Below, piece after piece: positions 8,778-17,794 of a DNA stretch of 64,000 nt. The stretch's first letter is position 1, and each line of letters starts with the position of its first letter. Both the position numbers and the translations under genes were made by a program. Below the pieces are notes generated by a model. That model searched no databases. It had not been told where the DNA came from and was given only the letters and a program-made list of their open reading frames with translations. The DNA is from Sphingobacterium sp. PCS056 (GTDB taxonomy: Bacteria; Bacteroidota; Bacteroidia; Sphingobacteriales; Sphingobacteriaceae), in NCBI RefSeq assembly GCF_023273895.1, contig NZ_CP096883.1, positions 682,001 to 746,000 of the forward strand, read 5' to 3'.

Positions 8778-9515
8778 ATGAAGAAGATTATTGGATTTAT
8801 TCTGACACCTATATTTTATTTCTTTTTTGGCTTATGCCTTTTAATTTTTCATCCCATTCAATGGTTAAGTCTTAAATTAGGAGGATATAATATGCATAAG
8901 AAGAGTGTCGATCTACTCAATTTCTTTCTTACTTATTGCAATTGTCTCCTTTTCAATAGCGTAACTTTTATTGATAATAAAAATATCCCTACGGGGCAAC
9001 CCATAATTTTTGTTGCGAATCATCAAAGTACATTTGATATACCGGCTATGATCTATTTTTTAAGAAGATTTCATGGCAAGTTCATCTCCAAAATAGAATT
9101 AGCCAAAGGCATACCCAGTATATCTTTTAATCTAAAACATGGAGGAGCAGCGAATATTGATCGTAAAGATTCAAAACAGTCCATAGGAGAGATTTTAAAA
9201 CTTGCGAATAATATGAAAACTAAAAATTGGTCTGCTTTTATTTTTCCTGAAGGGACACGTACAAGAAATGGTAAAATGAAATCTTTTCACGTGGGTGGAA
9301 TCGCTACCATATTGAAAAAAAATCCAGATGCACTTATTGTTCCAATAGCCATTAATGGTTCTTATGAAATGACTAAAAGTGGTTTATTTCCGCTAACACC
9401 TTTTGTAAAGATGAGTTGGGAAGTATTGGATCCAATTGATAAAACCGATAAAACTTTAGAAGAAATAGTTTTAGAAGCGGAACAAAAAATTCGTATGAGA
9501 GTCAAAAATGGTTAA
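8778..9515 (+). CDS. plsC: 1-acyl-sn-glycerol-3-phosphate acyltransferase (PlsC family)
   Basis: This 245-residue protein has a hydrophobic N-terminus (about 1-30) for membrane attachment and the acyltransferase motifs in order: block I NHQSTFD (H-x4-D, catalytic), block II with N-I-D-R-K-D, block III FPEGTRTRNGKM and block IV with VPIAING. It would transfer a fatty acyl group to lysophosphatidate on the cytosolic face of the inner membrane. Bacteroidota often carry several paralogues acting on other lysolipids, so the exact acceptor is not certain. It is convergent with the GT2 gene and the two nearly touch (stop at 9515, next stop at 9516). Confidence 0.88.
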   Translation: MKKIIGFILTPIFYFFFGLCLLIFHPIQWLSLKLGGYNMHKKSVDLLNFFLTYCNCLLFNSVTFIDNKNIPTGQPIIFVANHQSTFDIPAMIYFLRRFHGKFISKIELAKGIPSISFNLKHGGAANIDRKDSKQSIGEILKLANNMKTKNWSAFIFPEGTRTRNGKMKSFHVGGIATILKKNPDALIVPIAINGSYEMTKSGLFPLTPFVKMSWEVLDPIDKTDKTLEEIVLEAEQKIRMRVKNG

Positions 9516-10649
9516 TTATTTGACTTGCCTTCCTTTCCAATCATATTTCCCAATATTACCCAACACCCCTATATACACGAGATAAATAATATGTAGAGAA
9601 GACAGAATCGGTAAGTACTTCATTAATTCCTCTCTATTGGAAAATCGCGTCAAAGGTTGTATAAACAAATATTCAACTATTATCTTAGCAACAAGGACGA
9701 CCAGAAAAGTAAAAAGATAGGTATAATGATAAAATAGACCCGCTAAAAGACAGGCTAGCATACAAAAATTAAATAGCCAAATCGTAATTCCTAGTAAGAC
9801 GATTGCTTTGTTTTTATATTTAGTACTTTTTGATGCCCAACGCTTGCGTTGGCTGATAAATGATTTCAATGTGGGTTTAGCATCAGTATATACAATTGCG
9901 TCAGTAGATTTACAAAAACCTATCTTATGGGGATATTTAGCAGCAACTTTATGTAAAAATAGTTCGTCATCACCCGAAGCCAACTCATCAATTCCTGAAA
10001 ATCCACCCATTTCATAGAATACATCTTTACGATAAGCTAAATTTGCACCATTACAAGTTGTTGGGTTTTTATTTCCAATACCAGCAGCTCCCAAACCTAT
10101 TAAATATAAAAACTCAAGTGTTTGAAGTCTTTCAAAAAAGGATATTTCTTCTGAATAAACAACTGGCGAAGATAACATGTATAAATCTTGAGTTTCAAAA
10201 TAACTAATGATCGTTGTCAACCAATTCTCATCCATACGACAGTCAGCATCTGTCGTAACGATAATATCTCCACTACATAAATCAATGGCTTTTGAAATAG
10301 CTAATTTCTTATATGAGTTCAATTTATTACTCTCATTGAGCTGAATCAATTGCACTCCTCTGTCCGCATAGGACAATACAACTTCACTTGTACGATCGTT
10401 AGAATGATCATCTATCACAATTAACTCGAGCAGTTCCGAAGGAAATCTTTGATGCAAAATAGCTTCGATAGTCCTTGCGATCCCAGACTCCTCATTGCGA
10501 GCGGCGATGATAACTGAAACTCTTCTCGTTGGTTTGTAATTGGATATAACGGTCGGTATCTCAAACCAACCCTTACGCATATACAGCACCAATGCAATAT
10601 AGATCAGTGCTAATAATATTGTTAAAAAACTAAGACTTAGAATCACCAA
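9516..10649 (-). CDS. Membrane glycosyltransferase family 2
   Basis: This 377-residue protein has one N-terminal membrane segment (about 3-22), a GT2 catalytic domain and C-terminal membrane segments (about 282-305, 308-330 and 345-365). Motifs seen are the nucleotide-binding VIDDHSNDRT (78-87), the DAD metal site at 134-136, GDDE at 227-230 (catalytic base region) and QRKRW at 267-271. This arrangement is that of inner-membrane GT2 enzymes acting on lipid-linked or processive acceptors. Donor and acceptor are unknown. Its start overlaps the end of the upstream UPF0104-type gene by 20 bp, so translational coupling is likely and the two may act on the same glycolipid. Confidence 0.88.
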   Translation of the reverse strand: MVILSLSFLTILLALIYIALVLYMRKGWFEIPTVISNYKPTRRVSVIIAARNEESGIARTIEAILHQRFPSELLELIVIDDHSNDRTSEVVLSYADRGVQLIQLNESNKLNSYKKLAISKAIDLCSGDIIVTTDADCRMDENWLTTIISYFETQDLYMLSSPVVYSEEISFFERLQTLEFLYLIGLGAAGIGNKNPTTCNGANLAYRKDVFYEMGGFSGIDELASGDDELFLHKVAAKYPHKIGFCKSTDAIVYTDAKPTLKSFISQRKRWASKSTKYKNKAIVLLGITIWLFNFCMLACLLAGLFYHYTYLFTFLVVLVAKIIVEYLFIQPLTRFSNREELMKYLPILSSLHIIYLVYIGVLGNIGKYDWKGRQVK

Positions 10650-11607
10650 AAAAATTTATTTTCAAAACAAAAAAAGAACCTAAAAAAGCTGGAAGTATTA
10701 GGTTTACAAACCAAATACAGGATACGATTGCCATTACGGCCAGCTCTTGGTTCGTTATATAACTATAAAGATTACCGGCAACAAAACTTCTTACACTAAA
10801 ATCAAAAATATCCAATGTAGGTAATGCTGCCTGTACGAAGAACAAAATGAATATCATCAAAATCATTGCCATGACTGGCAATTCTGGCAAAATAACCAAC
10901 ATTAAAATAATATATTGCGAAGTAAAAATGATAAATCGAGCTAATGAGATCAAGATGACCACTAACAATTCCTTAAAAGTATATTCTTCCAAAATGGAGA
11001 AGAATGGTTTGATACGTTTCAGAAAACCAATTTTTCCAACGATAACATCTACCCAATGAACATTAAAATATAGAACTAAGAAACCTGTAGCATATAGAAT
11101 TGCTAATAACCAAATACCAAACCCAATAGATAAAGGGGTTTCCATGTAAGTACATGCAAACCAAGCGATGCTTAATGCTCCCGCTATACTAGTCAATACC
11201 AATTGAGCAAATAAACCGACACCCATAGCGACAGCACCCTTAGCTCGATTTTCAGGCTTTAAAAACAAAACTCTTCCACCGTATTCACCAATTCTATTTG
11301 GAGTAAAGATAGCCCATGTTAATCCACTAAATACGGACTGGAAAGCTTTACCTAAGGATATTCTTTCAATTCTTATCGAGAGATACTGCCATTTAACAAC
11401 TTCAAGCATCCAATTTACAAACATTAAAAATACAATAAGACTGAAGGTCAACCAAAAATAATGAGGATCAATCCCAGCTATCAGTGTTTTAAATTTCAGC
11501 AGATTATTTGGATCTGATAATTGCTTATAAATGTACCAGCCAGCAAAAGCCAAGACTGCGATTTTAATCAATATACCACTATATTTTTTTTGTGCTTTTG
11601 TCAGCAT
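10630..11607 (-). CDS. UPF0104 / LPG-synthase-type transmembrane protein
   Basis: This is a 325-residue polytopic protein with about eight hydrophobic segments. Family marks include F-x-x-V-F-S-G-L-T-W-A-I-F-T-P-N-R-I-G-E-Y-G-G-R near 88-110, the equivalent of the PGGVGGDGYK region of the paralogue at 2123-3034. There is no soluble aminoacyl-transferase domain. The pairing with the overlapping GT2 gene suggests lipid-linked sugar handling in the inner membrane (inference). A TAGCTTTG box on the minus strand (11651-11644) lies 37 bp before the ATG, but without a well-spaced TTG. Confidence 0.8.
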   Translation of the reverse strand: MLTKAQKKYSGILIKIAVLAFAGWYIYKQLSDPNNLLKFKTLIAGIDPHYFWLTFSLIVFLMFVNWMLEVVKWQYLSIRIERISLGKAFQSVFSGLTWAIFTPNRIGEYGGRVLFLKPENRAKGAVAMGVGLFAQLVLTSIAGALSIAWFACTYMETPLSIGFGIWLLAILYATGFLVLYFNVHWVDVIVGKIGFLKRIKPFFSILEEYTFKELLVVILISLARFIIFTSQYIILMLVILPELPVMAMILMIFILFFVQAALPTLDIFDFSVRSFVAGNLYSYITNQELAVMAIVSCIWFVNLILPAFLGSFFVLKINFFGDSKS

Positions 11608-11729
11608 TTCTCAATTTTGGAAACAATGTTACTAAATTTTAGTCAAAGCTAAAGCTATTTTATGGCAATTGTAGTATCCTTTCGTCCTTGAATTTATATC
11701 CATATCGAATAAAAAATGTAATATTGCAC

Positions 11730-12296
11730 ATGCAGAAGGAGAAAGCGAAAGAAAGAATTATTTTAGGCATTGACCCTGGAACAGTTGTTTTGGGCTATGG
11801 GGTAATACGAGAACAGGGAAATAACATTAGTCTGATAACAATGGGCGTAGTTAAAATGGGACACCTTGATGATCATGCGCTCAAACTTCAACGCATATTT
11901 AAAAAAACGACAGCTTTAATCGAGGAGTATAAACCTGATAGTGTTGCTCTAGAGGCACCATTTTACGGCAAAAACATTCAAGTAATGCTTAAGCTCGGTA
12001 GAGCGCAAGGGGTTGCTATGGCCGCAGCGCTTAATTTTAACATACCAATTTTTGAATATGCACCTAGAAAAATTAAACAATCGGTCACTGGCAGTGGCAA
12101 TGCCACCAAGGAACAGGTGGCAGGGATGCTCAAGTCCCTATTAAAATTCAATGAAACTCCAGAATTTTTAGATGCGACTGATGGACTGGCTGCTGCAGTT
12201 TGTCATTCTTTTCAAAAAAATGCGAGCACAGGTAATAGTAAAAGTTACAGTGGATGGAGTGCTTTTGTGAAAGATAATGAGAAAAGAGTCAAATAA
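11730..12296 (+). CDS. ruvC: Crossover junction endodeoxyribonuclease RuvC
   Basis: From the ATG at 11730 the product has 188 residues, the usual RuvC length. The frame extends upstream to 11688, but the extra 14 residues are not conserved. The RNase H-like acidic residues are seen in GIDPGT (first Asp), in VALEAPFYGKN (Glu) and in FLDATDGLAAAVCH (the C-terminal Asp pair with His). RuvC resolves Holliday junctions as a dimer together with RuvAB. It is convergent with the following unknown gene, the stops being 2 bp apart. Confidence 0.95.
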   Translation: MQKEKAKERIILGIDPGTVVLGYGVIREQGNNISLITMGVVKMGHLDDHALKLQRIFKKTTALIEEYKPDSVALEAPFYGKNIQVMLKLGRAQGVAMAAALNFNIPIFEYAPRKIKQSVTGSGNATKEQVAGMLKSLLKFNETPEFLDATDGLAAAVCHSFQKNASTGNSKSYSGWSAFVKDNEKRVK

Positions 12297-12298
12297 GC

Positions 12299-13357
12299 TT
12301 ATAGCTGCACTTGTCTAATTACATTTTTCACATTCAATTCTACAATATCAGTCATAGTTTTACATCTCAGATACTGCTCATTCTCATGTGAGATGGCATA
12401 AGCTTCGCGTAATTGCTTAATATTTTCCTCTGTAGATAATTGCTGAGTTTTTGATGCATCTCTCAGATCTGCAATTCGATGCCTCTCACTACGTACCCGA
12501 TGGACAATCGAAGATCGTTCTTCTTGTTGATACTGCGATACTGTTTTATCAGTTAAATGCTCCATAGACAGCTTGACATAAGGAAAATTCTCTTTAAAAA
12601 ACTGGGGCATATAGACTTTAGGATTGCCTTCATAAAATTGTTGGTCAAAATCAATTGCACGAATTCGAAATTGAAAATCATCAAAATCAGGAGTGATTTG
12701 TACAACGAAGTTATAAGCACGCATGTCTCCTAATAAAGATATAATACAACGTTCATTAAATTTGACAAACTCTTTAGAGATTCGAGTAAGATTATAATCA
12801 GGTGTATACATTCTTTGTTTAGCAAAAATATCTCCGGGAATACCCACAATATGCTCTTCCACTAATGTCTCATGATCTACCATATAGTTCACTTGGTTAG
12901 GAGACAATATCTCTTCCAATTCCAATCCGTAAATACGTGAAGCATCAGCCTGTTTGATATAAAAGTAATCATAAACATCATTCAAACGATTTACAATTCT
13001 AATTCGAAATGGTCTGGTATTTCCAAACGCGCAATATTCGACACGATCAATATACTTATGCTGCACAATTCGGGTATTACCAGATGCCTTTAAATTGGCG
13101 TAAATTACTTTCAAACCATCGTAAAGTTGATCGATTAGATATGGTGGATATAGTGGCGTTTCCCAAAAAGTATCATTCCCGTATTTGTCCATAACAGGTA
13201 TGGTCTCAGTAAAGGAGAGTAGATCCTTATAACTGATAGGTAGTTTTGCGTCACGTTGATATAAACGTAAATATTTATGTAAACCCTCTCCCACAGCATA
13301 AATGGGTTTTTTTCTTGAAATTTTAACGTCTTCTATTTCCATAAATTTGGCATTCAT
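12299..13357 (-). CDS. Conserved protein of unknown function with kinase-like signature
   Basis: The product has 352 residues with no signal peptide or membrane segment. I do not recognise the family. The middle part contains a set of residues ordered as in atypical kinases: Lys135 in YFYIKQADASR, a Glu pair at 167-168 in LVEEHIVGIPG, then GDMRAYN (D211, N216), which resembles a D-x4-N catalytic loop, and AIDFDQQ (D236, D238), which resembles a metal-binding DFG/DFD segment. The C-terminal 80 residues are rich in Arg, Glu and Gln and look helical. The gene stands alone between ruvC and the Lrp-type regulator. The kinase reading is inference from motif order only. Confidence 0.7.
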   Translation of the reverse strand: MNAKFMEIEDVKISRKKPIYAVGEGLHKYLRLYQRDAKLPISYKDLLSFTETIPVMDKYGNDTFWETPLYPPYLIDQLYDGLKVIYANLKASGNTRIVQHKYIDRVEYCAFGNTRPFRIRIVNRLNDVYDYFYIKQADASRIYGLELEEILSPNQVNYMVDHETLVEEHIVGIPGDIFAKQRMYTPDYNLTRISKEFVKFNERCIISLLGDMRAYNFVVQITPDFDDFQFRIRAIDFDQQFYEGNPKVYMPQFFKENFPYVKLSMEHLTDKTVSQYQQEERSSIVHRVRSERHRIADLRDASKTQQLSTEENIKQLREAYAISHENEQYLRCKTMTDIVELNVKNVIRQVQL

Positions 13358-13565
13358 GACTTAAAGTCAATAATAATCAAAATGATATAAAAAATTGTTA
13401 TTCAAATATCACATTAATAATATGTATATAAAATTTTTACTAAATTTACAGACATAAACCAACAAATCTTAGTATTTTTGAAAAATTTAAAATTTTAATC
13501 TGTGACGATTATAAAAAACAATATGTCATCGACACTGATTAACTTAATTAATAACAGCACATTTA

Positions 13566-14039
13566 ATGGAAAACAACTATTCTAATTACGATTTAGACAA
13601 TCTTGATATTCAGATATTATCAATTTTGATGAATGATGCGTCTATTCCTTATACAGAAATAGCAAAAAAATTAATTGTATCTGGAGGTACCATCCATGTT
13701 CGCATGAAAAAAATGGAAGAATTGGGTATTATTAAAGGATCCAATCTCATTATAAATCCACAAAAAGTAGGTTTTGATATCACTGCTTTCTTAGGTATTT
13801 ATCTTGAAAAAGGATCTCAATATTCAGATGCTGTTTCACAATTAAAAGAAATTAAAGAAGTTGTTGAATTACACTACTGTACAGGTCAATATAGTATCTT
13901 TGCCAAAATCATCTGTAGAGATACTGTACATCTTCGTAAAGTATTGAATGAAGATATTCAATCGGTACAAGGAATTCAACGTACTGAAACCATTATATCT
14001 CTTGAAGAAAGTATAAAAAGACAGATTAGTTTAGTTTAA
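13566..14039 (+). CDS. Lrp/AsnC family transcriptional regulator
   Basis: This 157-residue protein starts LDNLDIQILSIL, the usual opening of the Lrp helix-turn-helix. The recognition region is YTEIAKKLIVSGGTIHVRMKKM (about residues 30-52), followed by the linker GIIKG and a C-terminal RAM/AsnC effector-binding domain (about 70-150). Such proteins bind amino acids and act as dimers or octamers. Its position next to the arginine operon makes control of amino-acid metabolism plausible, but nothing in the sequence proves that. A TATTTTTG box at 13473-13480 may mark its promoter. Confidence 0.9.
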   Translation: MENNYSNYDLDNLDIQILSILMNDASIPYTEIAKKLIVSGGTIHVRMKKMEELGIIKGSNLIINPQKVGFDITAFLGIYLEKGSQYSDAVSQLKEIKEVVELHYCTGQYSIFAKIICRDTVHLRKVLNEDIQSVQGIQRTETIISLEESIKRQISLV

Positions 14040-14052
14040 ACTATGAAATCTT

Positions 14053-14100
14053 ATATAAATAAAAAAGCACAAAATATATTTTGTGCTTTTTTATTTATAT
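14053..14100. terminator. Perfect 48-bp palindromic bidirectional terminator
   Basis: The segment is a perfect palindrome: its two 24-nt halves are exact reverse complements. A GCAC/GTGC core is flanked by runs of six A and six T. It sits between the convergent Lrp gene and the last arginine gene, whose stop codon it contains, and would work on both strands. Confidence 0.85.
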
Positions 14101-15159
14101 AATTTTTTCTAACATGCTTATATAATCGTCGATACCATTCCGTATTTCTTCTATAAAAATAAATTCATCTGCCATATGGGAACGCCCAGAAAAACCTGGC
14201 CCCAATTTTACTGAAGGAATTCGTAATAACGCTTGGTCACTCATAGTGGGAGATCCATAAGTCTTCTTTCCAAGGCTAATGCCTGATAAAACAAAAGGAT
14301 GATCTTCTGGAATTGAAGAAGAACTCAATCTAGTCGATCGCGCTGAAACATCCGATAACACGTGCTGTTTTATAATTGCCAATGTTTCTTCATTACTATA
14401 AGCATCCGTTGTCCTGACATCAACGACAAAATTGCAAGTCGCTGGTACAACGTTATGTTGTTCTCCACAATGAATCATCGTAACAGACATTTTGATCGGA
14501 CCCAGTTTATTGGATTCTCGTTCAAATTGGTAAGATTTAAACCACTCAATGTCTCGAATAGCCTTGTAAAGAGCATTTTCACCTTCATCTCTTGCTGCAT
14601 GCCCAGCTATACCGTGCGCTGTACAGTCCAATACCATTAAACCCTTTTCGGCAATAGCAAGATCCATTAAAGTTGGCTCTCCGACGATGGCAAAATCCAA
14701 AGTTCCTAAATCAGAAATTATTGATTCTATCCCTCCTTTTCCAGATACTTCCTCTTCCGCTGTCGCTGCCAAACAAAAATTATATTGAAGATCAGATCGA
14801 TCGTAAAAATAAAGAAATGCAGCAATTAGAGAAACCAAACATCCTCCAGCATCATTACTCCCTAATCCAAAAAGCTTACCATCTGCTTCATCGGGCGAAA
14901 ACGGATTTCTAGTGTAACCAGTATTGGGTTTTACTGTATCATGATGTGAATTTAATAAGATAGTAGGTTTAAGAGGGGAATAATTTTTATTATAAACCCA
15001 AATATTATTTCCTTTACGATACGACTTAATTTGTTTTTTATTAAAAAATTGAGCAATTAAATCGGCTGTTTCACCCTCATCCCTACTAAAAGAAGAAATT
15101 TTAATCAGTGATTTCAGTAATGTTAAACTCTCTTCAAATAATTGAACACGATTATTCAT
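14095..15159 (-). CDS. argE: M20 deacylase of arginine synthesis (ArgE type)
   Basis: This is a 354-residue M20-family metallopeptidase. The metal site is visible: H72-x-D74 in SHHDTV, bridging D103 in SNDAGG, the E135-E136 pair in ATAEEEVSG and a C-terminal His in SHMADEF. The fold is catalytic domain, dimerisation domain (about 165-275), catalytic domain. As the last gene of the operon with argD, argF', argB and proC, it should remove the acyl group from acyl-citrulline or acyl-ornithine. If the transcarbamylase uses N-succinylornithine, as Val90 suggests, this enzyme would be an N-succinylcitrulline desuccinylase (inference). It overlaps proC by 8 bp. Confidence 0.88.
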   Translation of the reverse strand: MNNRVQLFEESLTLLKSLIKISSFSRDEGETADLIAQFFNKKQIKSYRKGNNIWVYNKNYSPLKPTILLNSHHDTVKPNTGYTRNPFSPDEADGKLFGLGSNDAGGCLVSLIAAFLYFYDRSDLQYNFCLAATAEEEVSGKGGIESIISDLGTLDFAIVGEPTLMDLAIAEKGLMVLDCTAHGIAGHAARDEGENALYKAIRDIEWFKSYQFERESNKLGPIKMSVTMIHCGEQHNVVPATCNFVVDVRTTDAYSNEETLAIIKQHVLSDVSARSTRLSSSSIPEDHPFVLSGISLGKKTYGSPTMSDQALLRIPSVKLGPGFSGRSHMADEFIFIEEIRNGIDDYISMLEKII

Positions 15160-15955
15160 TATATAAACCTCCAGCCTTTTGAGCAGATAATTTAATACCT
15201 TTTATAAAGGCGGAGCTGAAACCATGATGCTCCATTTCATTCAAACCTGCAATAGTACATCCTTTAGGGGAAGTTACCTTATCAATTTCACTTTCTGGAT
15301 GCGTTTGTGTTTGAAGTAACAAGTCAGCTGCACCCTTAGCTGTTTGAACCGCCATCTTTAGTGCATCATGGGCATGAAAACCGATTTCTACACCTCCTTG
15401 TGATGCCGCTCGAATAGCTCTTAAGAAAAAAGCAATTCCACAAGCGCACAGTGCTGTCGCCGAAGTCATTAAATCTTCATTTATGACAACAACTGCTCCA
15501 ACGGTCTCAAACATCACCTCTACTTCTTTAACGATATGAGCTGCTGCAGTATCCGTAGCAATACAAGTCATTGATTGTCCAATAGCAATTGCCGTATTAG
15601 GCATTGCTCTTACGACCGATGTACCTTGTCCTAGCACTTCTTTAATATCCAAACAGCTCACTCCTGAAACAACAGACACAAAAATTTGATCAGAATCCTT
15701 CACTATCGGGGCAATTTCTTCCAGAACTTTCCGTAACTGTTGCGGTAAAATTGCAAAAACAATAATATCAGCATCTTGAACGGCCTGTACGTTATTGTCT
15801 GTGACGACAAATCCTAACTGGCTTTCATGACTTAATGCTTTAATATTACGTCTTGTTAAAGTAATTTGTTCTGCTTTGCAAAATTCACTCTTAACTAAAC
15901 CTTTTGCAAGTGACAAACCAATATTTCCTGTTCCGATAATGGTGATTCTTTTCAT
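15152..15955 (-). CDS. proC: Pyrroline-5-carboxylate reductase
   Basis: The product has 267 residues with the N-terminal Rossmann motif GTGNIGLSLAKGL and the family segments VVRAMPNTA (about 116-124) and the C-terminal helical dimer domain with TSPKGCTIAGLNEME (about 228-242). It reduces 1-pyrroline-5-carboxylate to proline with NAD(P)H. Inside an arginine operon it may link glutamate/ornithine flux with proline. The same placement is known from Bacteroides arginine clusters. It overlaps the start of argE and lies 11 bp after argB. Confidence 0.92.
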   Translation of the reverse strand: MKRITIIGTGNIGLSLAKGLVKSEFCKAEQITLTRRNIKALSHESQLGFVVTDNNVQAVQDADIIVFAILPQQLRKVLEEIAPIVKDSDQIFVSVVSGVSCLDIKEVLGQGTSVVRAMPNTAIAIGQSMTCIATDTAAAHIVKEVEVMFETVGAVVVINEDLMTSATALCACGIAFFLRAIRAASQGGVEIGFHAHDALKMAVQTAKGAADLLLQTQTHPESEIDKVTSPKGCTIAGLNEMEHHGFSSAFIKGIKLSAQKAGGLYNE

Positions 15956-15966
15956 GATTCAAAATT

Positions 15967-16764
15967 CTATTTTAAGGTTAAACAAGTTCCAAATTGCCCT
16001 TGTTGGAACAAGTGCAAGTTATTGGCATGACCAATATACACATTCCTAACACCTTTTTGTATAGCATCAAAAGCATTTTGCAGTTTTGGTACCATACCAT
16101 CATGGATTGTACCATCTTCCTTTAATTTTGGAAACTCATCAGCATGAATTGAATTAATGACCGACTGATCATCTGTAACATCTCTTAATACACCATTCTT
16201 TTCAAAACAGTAAACTAAAGACGTATCATATAGAGACGATAGACCAACAGCTAAAGCAGAAGCAATTGTGTCTGCATTCGTATTCAATAACTGGCCTAAA
16301 CCATTATGAGTGATTGCTGAGAACACGGGAACAAATCCCGCTTCTAAGAATTTTTTAATAGAAGCTGTATTTACAGAATCATGTAAAATATCACCAACAA
16401 AACCATAATCAATATCCCTAACAGGACGTTTTATGGCTTTAATAGTTCCGCCGTCAGCTCCACTCAGGCCTATCGCATCACATTTTAACACTTGAAGTTT
16501 TGCAACAATATTTTTATTAGTTAACCCTGCATAAACCATGGTTACAATACGTAACATGGCTTCATCTGTGATTCTACGTCCCTCGACCATCTTAGCCTCA
16601 ATCCCTAGATCACTCGCCATGCGCGTAGCTATTTTACCACCACCATGCACTAAAATCTTTTTGCCTGGTAATGCTGCAAACTTTTCTAAAAATGAATCTA
16701 AAAGTAATTCATCATCAATGATATTGCCACCTATCTTTATAATATTCAGGCTACTATTTGACAT
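15967..16764 (-). CDS. argB: N-acyl-glutamate kinase (ArgB)
   Basis: From the ATG at 16764 the product has 265 residues. The frame extends to a TTG at 16785, but the ATG is preceded by a purine-rich GAGAGAAAG and brings the first strand (LNIIKIGGNII) to the usual position. Motifs of the amino-acid kinase fold are KIGG, the HGGGK glycine loop near residue 40 and the N-T-N-A-D-T-I-A-S segment near 175-183. It phosphorylates the gamma-carboxylate of N-acetyl- or N-succinyl-glutamate. Which acyl form is used cannot be told directly; the neighbouring transcarbamylase favours succinyl. Confidence 0.92.
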   Translation of the reverse strand: MSNSSLNIIKIGGNIIDDELLLDSFLEKFAALPGKKILVHGGGKIATRMASDLGIEAKMVEGRRITDEAMLRIVTMVYAGLTNKNIVAKLQVLKCDAIGLSGADGGTIKAIKRPVRDIDYGFVGDILHDSVNTASIKKFLEAGFVPVFSAITHNGLGQLLNTNADTIASALAVGLSSLYDTSLVYCFEKNGVLRDVTDDQSVINSIHADEFPKLKEDGTIHDGMVPKLQNAFDAIQKGVRNVYIGHANNLHLFQQGQFGTCLTLK

Positions 16765-16809
16765 CTTTCTCTCTAAATCTTCCAAAATAATATATTTACA
16801 AGCTTATTT

Positions 16810-17775
16810 TTATTTCTTTAAGCTCTCTAGCATACGCTTTAATACTACTTGAGCAGCCCAAACACGGTTACTGGCCTCTTTAATGACTAAAGAATTTGGA
16901 CCATCCAGAACTTCTGATGACAATTCCAAATCTCTTCTAACAGGAAGGCAATGCATAATTTTTGCGTCATTGGTCAACGCTAATTTTTCGTTATCGATTA
17001 ACCAATTTTCCTTTACAGGATATACCTGTCCATATTCTTCGTAAGAAGACCAATTTTTCACATATACAAAATCGGCCCCTTGAAGGCTATCATTCAAGTT
17101 ATTCGATACCTTAGCACCATTTGTAAATTCTTCAGATAATTGATATCCATCAGGATGTACAATTGTAAAATCAACTAAACCTTCTGATTGAGCTTGACAC
17201 ATCCATTCCGAAAATGAATTTGGTACTGCTTGCGGTAAAGCTTTTACATGAGGAGCCCAAGCTAAAACAACTTTAGGCTTCTCCGTTTTTTTATATTCTG
17301 TGATGGTTATAATATCAGTCAGACTTTGTAAAGGATGACGGGTTGCACTTTCTAAAGAAATGACGGGTACACCACAATATTGAATAAACTTGTTAAATAA
17401 ATCTTCCGAATAATCTTCTTCTCGATCTTTTAATTTTGGAAAAGAGCGTAAACCCAAAATATCACAATACTCTCCCATAACGGCAGCTGCTTCACGAATA
17501 TGTTCGACAGTTGTACCATTCATGACAACTCCATCTTGAGTTTCTAGTGCCCAACCATCTTTATCCATATTCATGACCATGACATTCATTCCTAAATTCA
17601 TAGCAGCTTTTTGAGTACTCAAACGCGTACGCAAACTCGGATTTAAGAACACTAAGCCCAGCGTTTTATATTTTCCTAAAGATTCTAATTCATTGGGATT
17701 AGCTTTTAGCTCCAACGCTTCTTTCACTACGTCAGACACATTTGCAACATCCTTAACAGAAAAAAACTTTTTCAT
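16810..17775 (-). CDS. argF': N-succinylornithine transcarbamylase (predicted)
   Basis: This 321-residue protein aligns along its length with the Bacteroides fragilis SOTCase: carbamoyl-phosphate motif SLRTRLSTQKAA (47-58), ATRHPLQS near 145-152, WAPHxxxLPQAVPNSFxEWM, and the final HCLPVRR. The residue known to separate acetyl- from succinyl-ornithine enzymes (Glu92 in Xanthomonas AOTCase, Pro90 in B. fragilis SOTCase) is Val90 here, in GTTVEH (codon at 17508-17506). A Val at this place was reported to turn the AOTCase into an SOTCase, so succinylornithine is the predicted substrate. Product: N-succinylcitrulline. Confidence 0.9.
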   Translation of the reverse strand: MKKFFSVKDVANVSDVVKEALELKANPNELESLGKYKTLGLVFLNPSLRTRLSTQKAAMNLGMNVMVMNMDKDGWALETQDGVVMNGTTVEHIREAAAVMGEYCDILGLRSFPKLKDREEDYSEDLFNKFIQYCGVPVISLESATRHPLQSLTDIITITEYKKTEKPKVVLAWAPHVKALPQAVPNSFSEWMCQAQSEGLVDFTIVHPDGYQLSEEFTNGAKVSNNLNDSLQGADFVYVKNWSSYEEYGQVYPVKENWLIDNEKLALTNDAKIMHCLPVRRDLELSSEVLDGPNSLVIKEASNRVWAAQVVLKRMLESLKK

Positions 17776-17794
17776 ATCTATATTTTAATCAAAA

